Both the position numbers and the translations under genes were made by a program. From Dallia pectoralis (lineage: Eukaryota; Chordata; Actinopteri; Esociformes; Umbridae): 64,000 nt of DNA. Shown in pieces: positions 51,801 through 62,813 of this stretch. Location of the stretch: assembly GCA_029465975.1 (NCBI GenBank), contig CM055740.1:6749733-6813732 (forward strand). The letters are read 5' to 3'. Each line of letters starts with the position of its first letter. Position 1 is the first letter of the stretch. Below the pieces are notes generated by a model, which was not told the DNA's origin, did not search any database, and worked only from the letters and a program-made list of their open reading frames with translations.

Positions 51801-54719
51801 GTTGTGTCAGACTCTTGGTGCTATAACCCTAGTTGTGTCAGACTCTTGGTGCTATAACCCTAGTTGTGTCAGACTCTTGGTGCTATAACCCTAGTTGTGT
51901 CAGACTCTTGGTGCTCTAACCCTAGTTGTGTCAGACTCTTGGTGCTCTAACCCTAGTTGTGTCAGACTCTTGGTGCTATAACCCTAGTTGTGTCAGACTC
52001 TTGGTGCTATAACCCTAGTTGTGTCAGACTCTTGGTGCTATAACCCTAGTTGTGTCAGACTCTTGGTGCTATAACCCTAGTTGTGTCAGACTCTTGGTGC
52101 TCTAACCCTAGTTGTGTCAGACTCTTGGTGCTATAACCCTAGTTGTGTCAGACTCTTGGTGCTCTAACCCTAGTTGTGTCAGACTCTTGGTGCTCTAACC
52201 CTAGTTGTGTCAGACTCTTGGTGCTCTAACCCTAGTTGTGTCAGACTCTTGGTGCTATAACCATAGTTGTGTCATACTCTTGGTGCTCTAACCCTAGTTG
52301 TCAGACTTAGAGCTCTAACACTTGTAGTGTCACAAGTTTTGGTGCTCTAACCATAGTTGAGTCAGATTTGGGGTGTTCTAACTTGAGTTGTCAGACTAAG
52401 TGCTCTAACCCTAGTAGTGTCAGAGTCTTGGTGCTCTAACCATGTTTATGTGAGACGTATGGTGCTCTAACCCGTAGTTGTGTCAGACTCTTTTGCACTA
52501 ACCCTAGTTGTGCCCGGCACATTATGCTCAATTATAGCAGCTGAAGATAGTACCAGATATTCTTGTAAAATGAGAGTATAGGGTAACCAGGACCCCCAAG
52601 GTGGTAGGGTAGAATTACTAAGCAGATTGAATGTGAGGCAGGGACAAAAGCCAGGAGGCCGTCAGTGTTTGCTGCTAACGTGGGGTGGGGTGGTGTTGTC
52701 AAGACATACCCAACATTAAAAAGAGATACCTGTAACTACAACTACACCAGTGGTAAACACTGTAGGATTATGCAAGAAAGTAATTAAGGTCATTCGTCTG
52801 AATTCTTCTTGCATTTTAATAACCAAACGAAATTAACTTCTTAACCCGTAACAATTTCAGCAGAGGGGTAGATTTAACAGGCTAGTGGTGTTCCTCGTGT
52901 AAAGAGGCAGTGGAGCCACATAACGCAGCACGAGCAAAAATGATGCAATACCCTCAGAAATGTAAGTATTTCATGCAGTCGGTTTCCCCGATCCTTTTTC
53001 ATACACAGAGCACAGACCCTGATGTCTGATGAAGAGTGTATACAACCGGTACACAGTGGAGAGGAGAGCAGAGGGCTGTTTCAGTGTGGTTCATTCTGGG
53101 CTATACTGGGCTACATAAACCATTTAAACTCGATTAACACTGGTGCCAAAGTGTCAGCAGCTAAACAAGGCTTTGGCACAGGGGAGTACGTCAGCTAACT
53201 GCACTCCATATGGGTGGGTGGGCAAACAGCTGACTTGGAGCAGAACAGACTAGAAAAAAAACTTGACCTAGTTCTTCAATATCAATCATACATTAATATA
53301 TTAAATCCAGGACCAAAAACTGCATTCATAAAATGTCTGCCATAAAGTAGCTGCATTGGTCCACTGTCATGCATGCCCACATGCTGTAGTATTCGGTCCA
53401 TACCGGAAATCAAACCCAATCTCTTGCCTTGCAAGCTACACGCACCAACTGCAAAGCTATTTTCAGATTTACCGTAGTACTTCAGTGTCTCGACTTTAGA
53501 TCGCTTTCGACATTGGTTATGTCTAGAATCTGTGTTCAAGGCCGCAAATATTTGATCAAATATTAACATGTTCACAATTTGAGCGTAACAAAACATTAGC
53601 CCCCCACGTGGAGGGTTCAGGGTTGTACTGAAACAGGGGTCAGGGGTGGAGGAATACTAAACTACACTGGCACGAACGGTCTGCAGACTGTAAGCAAACA
53701 AATCTGCCTATTCATTTGCATAGTGCACTCAGTAATATAGAGCAGTGGAGCATCCTTTCCAGTTACCCTACCACCACCATTTTTTTGCTCGGTTCTGACA
53801 CCAGCTGAAGTACCCCGATATGTTAATTACACTTGTAAGCCTCTGGTATAATGATTATTCTTAAGTACCAAACCAGGGTCCTCATAACCCTGGTTGGGAA
53901 GCACTGAGATAGACAGTACATCTGTAGTAGTATGGCGAAATGAAGAATGAGCCAGTTTGAAAAGGGATGTGTGTAGGTAACATAAGCACACAAAACCTCA
54001 GATTTTACAGTGAAATGATATGTCTTAAATATGAATAGTGGCCTGGATATATCAGTGGGTCAAAGGGTCCGTGGGGTAAAGTCACAGGGCAACAAACAAT
54101 CAACAATATAGATGCCACAATCAAGGTTCACACATTAGCTTGGGAGCTCATTAGCTGATAAGCATAAATAACAGTCTTTTTCTCCAAGACCCAGTGCTCA
54201 TAAAATGGAGAGCACCATTGATCCACCACTATGAAGATATTAATAGGTAACAAACTATTGATTATCATGTAAAATATACTGTTGTACCGATTGATTTGTA
54301 TGAGCCTAATTATCAACATGCAAATAATGGAGGGACTACAAGTCAACATATTTGGCAGTAATATTTGTAGATGATTATTAAAGCGTTAACGAAAAGTAAT
54401 GATTTGTGTTTACCTTCGGAATCTTCTATATATGAATAATTAACCAAACACTAATGGTTCATAAATGTTAAGAATAATATTTGGACTTAAACACAAGTAA
54501 TAACATTCTATATTTATAAAAAGGGTGAAGAAAACGGCAAACTAAACTACAAAAGTGTTGTTGTTAAAATTAAATTCGAGTTTGTTTCACAACAAACTTA
54601 ATGACAATATAAAAAACAAAAAACAACATTGTCAACAGCTGCAGTATACGGATATTTAAACTGAAATATATTGCTGACCACGCACTTACCTTATTGATTT
54701 CGGGAAACATGCCGCGCAT
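45867..54719 (-). CDS. dyrk4: Dual-specificity tyrosine-regulated kinase 4
   Basis: DYRK kinases autophosphorylate the second tyrosine of a YxY loop and then act on Ser/Thr. Coding exons: 54719-54690, 51027-50875, 50727-50416, 49810-49674, 49197-49057, 48061-47923, 47396-47315, 47175-47003, 46886-46826, 46664-46535, 46409-46228 and 46120-45867, giving 597 aa. Residues 62-165 hold a DYRK homology region ending GSYNK. The kinase has the glycine loop IGKGSFGQV, the ATP lysine in VAIKVI (K204), HCDLKPEN (D301), DFG (321-323) and YTY (333-335). The CMGC insert NITNSRGRKRRPNSKDL and TPDEAMQHDWIHEARL match DYRK4 rather than DYRK2. A split kinase domain also argues against DYRK2, whose kinase lies in one large exon. 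Linkage to ndufa9 and rad51ap1 supports the call. The start is uncertain: the first coding exon has 30 nt (MRGMFPEINK) and its ATG directly follows an acceptor. Confidence 0.93.
47690..47757. repeat. Short AGTAACTGTAT-type tandem repeat
   Basis: About six imperfect copies of an 11-12 base unit (TAGTAACTGTA) in the dyrk4 intron between exons 48061-47923 and 47396-47315. Confidence 0.75.
48062..49056. other. dyrk4 intron, nothing recognisable
   Basis: About 1 kb between exons 49197-49057 and 48061-47923. Short frames are present but none resembles a known protein or carries convincing splice sites. Confidence 0.45.
49895..50175. repeat. 36-bp minisatellite in a dyrk4 intron
   Basis: About 7-8 copies of a unit made of GGGGGTGCTGCTATATGGAT and GATGCGTGTCTCGTTA. 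Copies differ in TGCTGC/TGATGC and CGTTA/CGTCA. Because 36 is divisible by three, both strands carry long repetitive frames; they are not genes. Confidence 0.9.
51172..52510. repeat. 31-bp minisatellite, about 36 regular plus degenerate copies
   Basis: Regular array to about 52300 with unit (CTATAACCCTAGTTGTG)(TCAGACTCTTGGTG), then about seven degenerate copies to 52510. The main polymorphism is CTATAACCC versus CTCTAACCC, scattered irregularly. It lies near the exon 2 end of the 3.66-kb dyrk4 intron between the first and second coding exons. Confidence 0.95.
52511..54689. other. Rest of the first coding intron of dyrk4
   Basis: AT-rich from about 54.1 kb onward. No exon, RNA gene or element recognised. 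Confidence 0.45.
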
Positions 54720-55680
54720 CTAGAATAAAATAAACGCCTGGTCACATACAAAAATGTCGGCTGTATAAAAAACTCCAAGACACAAGTCGAAGCAAGCAGC
54801 AACTGTCACTTGAAACAACTTAAAGTTATCTGGTGCTGAATCTCAATCTGCGGTCGTCATAGTGATTCTGAGCGTCAGCTGGAGATTAGAGAGGCAAGCT
54901 GTTATTCGCCCTGACGCATTAATCCTGGAGAGTCCACCTGGTCGTGTCTGTAGCTGACAGCTGGGTCTCCCCAACATACCTGTGTCGTGTGTCTCAGTCA
55001 CCTTAGCCTATATCTTGGACACTTAAACTCCTAGTGCGCCATTACGTAGTCAGGTCGACCCACTGCAGCCTTATGCGGAGGCAGTGTGGCTGAACACACA
55101 CTATATGTGAGCTAACTGCCCCAGTATGTTCACCGTGCATGAAACGATAATGTGTTGAAATATGATGCTCTCTCAAAATGACCATACCTCGTTACAATAT
55201 TTACCGTGTAAAAAATGTATTGGTTTGATTGTAAGAAAAATAAAGTATTTTTAGGGGAAATACTTTCGACTTTGTTAAAAGCTAAAACATTAAAATACAC
55301 CGCCGGATTTTGTTCTATAAACACTAGTACTACCGAGTAATGAATGTAATGTGTGTAACGTGTGTGATGGTGAAATATAGGCAGCCTATTGTATTTGTAC
55401 CATTATCATTGGCCTTAATAAAGAACAATGAGACTGCTGGGTTTTTTGTACATTGTACATAAACATTTTTCTCTGTTTGATATTTTATTTTAAAACAATG
55501 ACAATCAATTATTGTCAGGTAACATTGGTAACAAAAGCCAACATTCCTATTTGGAATCAAGGAATAAACTCCTACCTGAATCTCACCTGCCTAAAGATGC
55601 CACTTTGGCAGATGGCGATGAGATAAGCTTATACGAGGCAGGATTGTTTTCTGCCATTGAGCACTGTTGTTATTTCCAAC
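54720..55680. other. dyrk4 5' flank
   Basis: The dyrk4 start ATG follows an acceptor, so at least one upstream 5' UTR exon and the promoter probably lie here. A less AT-rich stretch at 54830-55110 is a candidate. No core promoter motif is clear. Confidence 0.4.
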
Positions 55681-55689
55681 TCTAATCTC

Positions 55690-56300
55690 TAATGAAGACC
55701 CCACCCTACACCCTAATAAAGACCCCATCCTACACCCTAATAAAGACCCCTCCTGACACCCATATAAAGACCCTCCCTACACCCCTATAAGGACCCCCTA
55801 CACCCCTATAAAGACCCCTCCCTACACCCCTATAAAGACCCTCTCTACACCCCTAAAGACCCCTCCCTACACCCCTATCAAGACCCCTCCCTACACCCCT
55901 ATCAAGACCCCTCCCTACACCCCTATCAAGACCCCTCTCTACACCCCTATAAAGACCCCTCCCTACACCCCTATCAAGACCCCTCCCTACACCCCTATAA
56001 AGCCCCCTTCCTACACCCCTATAAAGACCCTCCATACACCCCTATCAAGACCCCTCCCTACACCCCTATCAAGACCCCTCTCTACACCCCTAGAAAGACC
56101 CCTCCCTACACCCCTCTCAAGACCCCTCCCTACACCCCTATCAAGAGCCCTCCCTACACCCCTATAAAGACCCCTCCCTACACCCCTCTCAAGACCCCTC
56201 CCTACACCCCTATCAAGAGCCCTCCCTACACCCCTATAAAGACCCCTCCCTACACCCCTCTCAAGACCTCTCCTGACACCCCTTTCTTCACCCCTCCCTA
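55690..56300. repeat. 24-bp C-rich minisatellite, about 25 copies
   Basis: Unit of the form CTACACCCCTATCAAGACCC plus CTCC, with left-edge copies more diverged (CCTAATAAAGACC). The plus strand is almost free of G, so the minus strand has three G-runs per unit (GGGG, GGG, GGGG). Minus-strand frames encode an endless GVGRGL(Y/D)R repeat, a by-product of the 24-base period. Confidence 0.95.
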
Positions 56301-56740
56301 CATAATACATCTTAAACTGCAGTTAATTTGTGATGGTTAGAGCTGTAGCATCCTATTGGTGTAGTCTAACTGAAGGCAACGTGTATGTTTCGTCATTGCA
56401 ATAATAATTAGAAAAAAATCAATGAACAGCAGGTTCTATTAATGTCACAGTTGCACAGGATGTAATTAACGATGAAATGCCAGAGACCCACCAGATCCAC
56501 ATAAGAGACAACCATTATCTCCCATAAGTGGTGAAATGGAGTACCGCACATCTAGCTAAATTAGTCACGGTGCAATTTCCATTAATGATGGATGTTCTAA
56601 ATGGCTTTAGTTACTGTACGTTCTCCGGATAAAACATTATTATTCAATAGCTGCATTTACATTTGTCGATAAAGCAAATGATCGCCATTAGCGCCACTGT
56701 AATTAGCACCATATTAAAAATAAGTTAAGCAAACAGAGAA
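56300..56740. other. Intergenic DNA, nothing recognisable
   Basis: AT-rich, with no reading frame or element I can name. Confidence 0.4.
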
Positions 56741-56749
56741 AAGAAGAAG

Positions 56750-57740
56750 TGATTGAGGAAGAGAGCACCTCTCTGTTTACCCTTTCAGGTCCACCCATCG
56801 ACATATTGCCCTCTGCGCCGCGTGTTACCTCATGCACCTCAGGCTGGACCCTCCTGTTCCTGCAGCCCTGGTTGCCCCAGCAGCCCTGGAGGAGGTTAAA
56901 ACCACAGCAGACTGTCGAGGTCCTGTCTCCCCCCATTGCCCATGCTGCCTCTCCCACGCCACACCTCAGTCCCGGCTCACCCGACCGGAAGAGAGGCTGC
57001 GTCTAGGAGAGCCGTCTTACAGAAGTGGATCGCGGCCACTCTGGTCACTTGGGTGTCCGCCGAGACCCCTCTCTGATATGAGTCCACGGTGGTTCACACG
57101 GTGCCGCAGGGGAACCAGGTGCCGCTGAGCAGAACCGTTCCTGGTGTCTTCTGTACGAGTCCTGAGGTGACGAGGCTTTCTCGTCACCCGACGGTTCTCC
57201 CCGGTTCAGAAGACAGACGAGCAGGCTGGCTCACAGGCGGGGGCGGGAGGATGCTGCTGCCGTGCGAGGATGGAGGATGCTGACGTGTGGGGGGCGTATG
57301 GCTCGCCAAGGGACCCGATCTAAAGCGGAGATGCCACATCAGGGGCCTGGTGCTGGCTTCCTGTTAGAGAGGCCTCGTGGGGAGGAGTGCAGGTGATAGA
57401 TCTCCCTCCCTGGCCGATGGGCTCGAGAGCAGAACAGAGGTGGAGGCAGAGCCTGAATATGGCTCCCAGGCGGCCCGGCTGATATGTCTGACGGTCCCGC
57501 TCCCCACAGCCGTCTCCTGGATACAGAACCACCGGAGCTGTCAACCGTCTCTCCCCCCACCTGCTTCGCTGCTGCTGCTAGCCCCATGGGACACCGCTAT
57601 CTTGCTGACAAACAGCGCGGAGATGAAATCCTACCCTGGTGCCCTGCTACGCTGCCAGCCTCCACATTGGGTGATCACTGACACAGTGAAGCCTGGGGGT
57701 CAGGCAGGGTACACAAGGTCGAAACGAACCTCCGTTTAAT
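56750..57740. other. GC-rich block of unknown nature
   Basis: A sharp compositional shift to GC- and CpG-richer sequence between AT-rich flanks. Several overlapping frames of 60-120 codons exist on both strands. None resembles a protein I know, has convincing splice sites, or dominates the others. It could be a CpG island with an unannotated promoter or non-coding transcript, or GC-rich repeat debris. Confidence 0.35.
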
Positions 57741-59465
57741 GTTACTAACAGGCAGCTAGGCCGAAAGATTAGAAACTCTGTGAACTCATGACATGTAACA
57801 TGTCGATTATAAAGCCTGAGAACCAAGCATCACTTGCTCGCGTTTGTTCCAGGTTGATGTGTTGTGTTTTTTTCCGACCAAAATCCAGGACTGCTTCCCT
57901 TGCAAAGGTGTCCACCTACATTGCTGCAGTTCTCTTCCACTTTTGAAATGAGTCTGTCGTGGTGAAACTTGATACACGGTATAATCAAACAATAGCTATT
58001 TTTGGATGAAAACGCTGCTATTCCCCAGTGATTTGGTCAAGCTTTCTCGAGCACTAAGATGCCACTGTCTTTGTTTCATTTTTACTCAGCCTTACACAGC
58101 TGAAATAACAACCAGAACACTTTAACAGACTGCAGGACTGACAGTGCCCCAAATCTCAGTGGCTTATAGAGGTGGAAGATCAGTCGGTCAGCCAGTAAGT
58201 CAATCATTAACGAAACTAATGGCAGTCTGGTTTTTCTATTTCTATGGTGAACAGCAGGAGGTGAGGTTCCTAAGCCTACTGTGTCTCCCTAATAGGAGCC
58301 AGGCAAATGAGGCATAGTGAGAAAGCTGCCCGGTGAGAGAGCAAAAACAGCACCGACAACAGACAGCACAGACATGTACAGAACAAATACCCCAGCACTC
58401 AGCAGAGACGCAGGCAGCAGCAGTACTAACCCAACCAATGTCTGCAACATTAATGTACTAACTAAAATTAGGCACATTTAGCTCATTCCTTCGGCTCGCT
58501 TGTCGTTGTCATGTCCCTGTTTTGTGGCCCTCTACAGAACGTACCATGTTTTTATATGTACAAGGAAAACAGCCCCAGCTCAAGGACAAGTAAGTGGAAA
58601 GGGGAGCAAGTGGAAAGGGTGAAAAGGGCTACTAAGAAATGCCATTTAACAAGACGCTTAAGCATTTATTGCTCGCATGGGTTGTCCTCTGAATCACAAC
58701 CACTACAATGGTATCTAGAACGATGACCACGATGCAGAAGGTGAAAATACGTTCTCAAACAAAACAACACGTTTTTCCAGAACCTTAGACATTGCCAAGA
58801 TTGATTCTAAAAATGTGTTTAATCATGGTAATACAGACTGCAAACCCGGTCGTCCTCTCAATGCCTTACATCATCCTAATAGGAAGCACCATGAAGATCT
58901 TACCTCATCACTTCCCTGCTCCTCACCCCGAGACAGCTCTCCCAGCTGGGCATGCCACCCAGCCCACAGCCACATATGAGCCGGTGAGTGGTAATAGGGG
59001 AAAGCAGGTGACAAGGAGCCCCTTGGCACTCGGATCTAATACTGGGTTGATGAGGAGACTACGGTGGGGAGACTGAGAACACTTCCAGCCTTGCAGGATC
59101 ATGTGAGCCTAGCCAACGCCAGTGATCTGCCTGCCCCGGAACAGGCACACGGCTGGGCCAGGAACCTGAGGACGGAGCAGTGAGTGTTGATGGGCCCTGG
59201 TGTCACTCCCTATCGCTCAACGTATTTTCCGTTTGCCAGCCTGTGTACATAGGCTGGTGGACTCAAGAGGGAGAAAATGGTCAAATGGCTAACTGATCAC
59301 AGCAAATTGCCGCTTTATTCATGTTGAACTTCTTTGCTGTTATTAAGAGATTCATTTGATTAAATGTGTAACTCTAGTTTCAAGCTATCCAAACTACGAG
59401 ACATATCAGGGCTGGTGACATCTGACATAATCTGACATAAGACAATAGTTATGTTCTGGTTGTAT
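57741..59465. other. Intergenic DNA, nothing recognisable
   Basis: Mixed-composition sequence without a supportable gene, RNA or named repeat. Confidence 0.4.
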
Positions 59466-59469
59466 GACG

Positions 59470-59800
59470 GTCATACACTTAACAAAATAGCAGAGCCACA
59501 GATGTAGAAATGTCGAAGGAAAATAGTTTACAAATAATTCAAAGAGCCACTAAGTAAGCGAGTGTATTACACGTGTAGCTGTTCTTTGGATCGGTTTGGT
59601 GGGCGTGTACAGACATACACAACCCGGACCTGCGTTGGGATGGCGAATGTTTAGGTGCTCACTTATAAAAGTCAAATAATTAATGACGGTGACCTGACTC
59701 CATTTAGCGGGATGTTAGACCACCACACTGACTGGCTCCGGGCTGCCCGGTAATCAAGCAGAGGTGAGGTCGCCACTTAAATGCCTGCTGTAATTCAGAG
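59470..59800. repeat. Diverged direct repeat, left copy
   Basis: Shares ordered blocks with 60540-60850: GGGCGTGTACA, CCGGACCTG-GTTGG-ATGG, TGCTCACTTAT, CAAATAAT-AATGA, GTGACCTG/GTGACGTG, AATGCC-GCT-TA-TTCAG. The copies are about 1.05 kb apart in the same orientation. Confidence 0.6.
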
Positions 59801-60354
59801 TGACCGACAGGATGGCATTCACCAGGGTGCAGTGAGTGACCAGTGGCCATAACAGCGTTCTCAGCCTGTCTCCATTGTGTCGGAGAGCTGACCAGCAGTG
59901 TAGCATTGTATTACACAGGTAACGAAGAGTGTAATGATGTCATATTCATTAACCCACACACCCGTGTCACCTCACACAACAGACGTTGCAAGGTGATCCC
60001 GTATTTTCACAGACTGGACACAAAAGGTGACAGAGATACCGCTGACAGAGACACAGTCAGATTGGGTTCAGGTGTCATCTAGTAAGGCCAGTTTGGCCTG
60101 ACTCCTTCAAAAGGCAAACACGGACATCTACTGACACATAGTGGCCTCAGATCTTTTCTGACCAACACACAATTTAGTATTTTACTGCACACTTGGTCTT
60201 GTGTTTTTTTCCCTTAACAACATTAGTAAAATGCACCGTTGCCATGGACAACATGGTCGTCACACCGTTAACATAGCGGTTGAGGCAGGGCTTTGTTTTG
60301 GCATCATCTAACTATAACCTAAACCATAACTGTTGTTAACGGTTTATGCGTGCT

Positions 60355-60455
60355 CTGTGCGGTTTCAGGCCGGGTGTTTGTAAAAGCCCTTTGTGACAAC
60401 TGTCGTTGTAAAAAGGACTTTATAAAATGTATTTCATTGATTGATTGAAATGTCT
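60355..60455 (+). mobile_element. LINE 3' tail fragment
   Basis: Contains GTTTGTAAAAGCCCTTTGTG, then GTTGTAAAAAGGACTTTAT, ending ATTGATTGATTGAAATG. It closely resembles the tail of the LINE relic at 16140-16220. Probably a 5'-truncated insertion. Confidence 0.55.
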
Positions 60456-60539
60456 AAAGCCCGAAGACCTACACAAAAAGTGGGCTCAAATCAATAATGT
60501 AATGTTATGACAAATCTCTGATTGGCACATTCCAACCGC

Positions 60540-60850
60540 AATAATATTGACTGAGCCACAAACTAAGTGGAAAGAAAATTATTGAATGTGCGAGAGCGTC
60601 GAATGAGTAACAGTCGTTTGGTTCTGGGCGTGTACATATACACAGTACGTATGCAGTCCGGACCTGTGTTGGAATGGTCACTGTATGGGATGCTCACTTA
60701 TGGATGCCAAATAATGAATGAATGTGACGTGTTTGCCTATTAAGACGAACACCCAGAAGGGCTATGGGCTCCTGCCAGGTTTTTGAAGTGATAGCCCTTT
60801 AACCCAGCAGGTCTCACTCAAATGCCCGCTATAGTTCAGGGTGTCTGGTG
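60540..60850. repeat. Diverged direct repeat, right copy
   Basis: Second copy of the repeat at 59470-59800, with the same order of conserved blocks and small indels. Whether it is a local duplication or two insertions of one element cannot be told by eye. Confidence 0.6.
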
Positions 60851-62425
60851 TCAGCCAAGGACAAAGCTACGACGGGAAACCTTATCGGGGACAGAGTTCA
60901 TCAGAATAATGGCCTGTACCGTACACAGTGGTCCATTATCTTTGCGGTCGCTCATTTCCCAGTACATTAACGATATTCATCCCCGCTGCTTCAAACCGAC
61001 AGGAGTAAATACTCTCTGCGTTGACAGAAACAATGATCAAGGAACTCTCGAGCACGTCGCAACATAAAAAGGAGCTCTTGTCTCTTGCGGATAACCAACG
61101 TTCACTAGCCACCTTTTATCGTTTTCCTCCTTCGTGCTTCCATGACTACCTTGTTTTCAGCCTCGTTCTACCCTCACATCCCACTGAAGTAGTTATTAAT
61201 AGACCCAGTCCAAGGCTGCTTGAAAGCCTCTACCTTGTCTCACTTCACATATAGTCATTTCCCTCTGCAGGTGAAACTGTTTAGATGTCGTTTAGGGTGC
61301 TTTAAGCAGACAAGGCTGTCTTAAAAATCATGCAAAAATCATAATTTGTTTGCATAACCAGGCACAGAACTGAAAGATAGTTGTGGCAGTACAAAATTTC
61401 TGGCTAATGGTCAAATGTCAGAGGCTGTTTGGGTCTTACCTTTTTCAGCCAGGAGAGGGAGCACTGGTTTTCAAATTTCTTCTTCATTACATTCCTATCA
61501 CAAACCAATTCATAATACTGTGTTAGATATGGATTGGAATTTCAGATCAGGTTTATTGCCATTATACATACTTTGCAATCATAATGCTGATTGGCTGATA
61601 GCTGTGGTATATGAGACCATACACCACGGTTATGACACATCACAATTGACTGCTCTAACCTCAAAAAATACATCATGTGTGCGTTCTGAGGACATTATAC
61701 AGACCTACTATCTACCACACTATGATAGCGAGTCTCTTGTTCAGAGATAATTCAGCAACAATACAGTAATTGAATAAGATAAAGTTAAATAACCTAATGG
61801 CGCATTGGGGGATATGATCCCATATCATAAGATGACAGCTAGCGTGTACCATTTCAGACATTTCTTATGTTCTAGTTGTGTGATTCATGGATGAAAAGAA
61901 GTTGTCCCCGGAGATGAGACGTGCAAGCGATTCAGTTAAATACCTGTTATGGATACCGCATGCATCATGCATCTTAAATGGGGGTCTTCTCCGGATTGTG
62001 AAATCTAAACCGGCTTAGGCTGTACAACTCGAAACCGAGGTCTTTTAAAGTGCTTGTACAGTACCACTAGCACAACATACACCTGCCGTACAAACAGGGA
62101 TGTTAAACCCGTTTAATGAGTCCTCTGTTGACACTCCAAGCCAAAGTGGGATCAGCACACAATCCAAGTTGCCATAGAAATATTGAGAAAACAGTTAGCA
62201 TAGATAGACGATAGCCTAACATAGCAGGCCAGGACACACCTCACACTAAAACCCCCAAACACTGATCACAATGACAACAACACCGTTAAATAAGGATCTC
62301 TTTGGAACTTTCCAACTGGCCTATAGTAACCACCATATGTACAAGTAAATAATTTTGTATGTTACATGTGTGTTGTTACATAAATTAACTCCAGACCATG
62401 CATTGTTATGCCAATAACAAAATAG
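60851..62425. other. Intergenic DNA downstream of rad51ap1
   Basis: No gene recognised. It contains the dispersed repeat fragment at 61535-61680. Confidence 0.4.
61535..61680. mobile_element. Dispersed repeat fragment of a salmonid-like type
   Basis: GCTGATTGGCTGATAGCTG followed by TGGTATATGAGACCATACAC and CACGGTTATGACA has an internal near-palindrome around GTGGTATA. It resembles, from memory, the end of an interspersed repeat frequent in salmonid genomes. It may be the same family as 43798-44075. Confidence 0.4.
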
Positions 62426-62427
62426 TT

Positions 62428-62433
62428 TTTATT
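62428..62433 (-). terminator. rad51ap1 polyadenylation signal (candidate)
   Basis: TTTATT on the plus strand (AATAAA on the minus), about 380 bases past the stop codon at 62814. Confidence 0.5.
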
Positions 62434-62813
62434 TAATAAATCGCCCAAAATTCAATATTCAATAATCAAAAGCACAACTACATTGGATATTCCCTTGCTT
62501 CAATTAATAAAAGCATTATTGTCTTAAAGTCTCTTCTGGTAAAAAAACAAACATAAATCCTGATGTTTAAGAAAAAGAATGAGGTACCATTAACTAAACA
62601 ATGGCTGAACTATCCAATTCTAGTTTGGGTCCTATAAAAAAATGTATGTCTTTATATGTTATTTGGGACAGCATGCTAGTCCTTTTGTCCAAGCTGTAGA
62701 GTGGGGAGAATCCCAGTTTTACAAAAAAAATGTACAGCCACAAAAAATGCAATCCAAATTACAAAAAGTTTGCATGAAAAAAGATCTTGTTAAATGTTTT
62801 AACTTGGCAAGAG

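Noticed and set aside
51172..52510. Interstitial telomere repeat, suggested by TAACCCTA in each unit
   Set aside because: The telomere-like 8-mer occurs once per 31-bp unit and never as tandem TTAGGG copies, so it is a minisatellite rather than a telomeric tract.
7229..52510. Common origin of the two 31-bp arrays (both contain TGCTATAA)
   Set aside because: Beyond the shared unit length and an 8-base word, the sequences do not align; chance is sufficient.
55853..56310. Long minus-strand frames encoding GVGRGL(Y/D)R repeats
   Set aside because: They exist only because the DNA unit is 24 bases with no stop in that frame. There is no start context, splice support or non-repetitive sequence.
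58289..58477. Hydrophobic minus-strand frame resembling a small membrane protein
   Set aside because: Sixty codons with no homology or context, of the length expected by chance.
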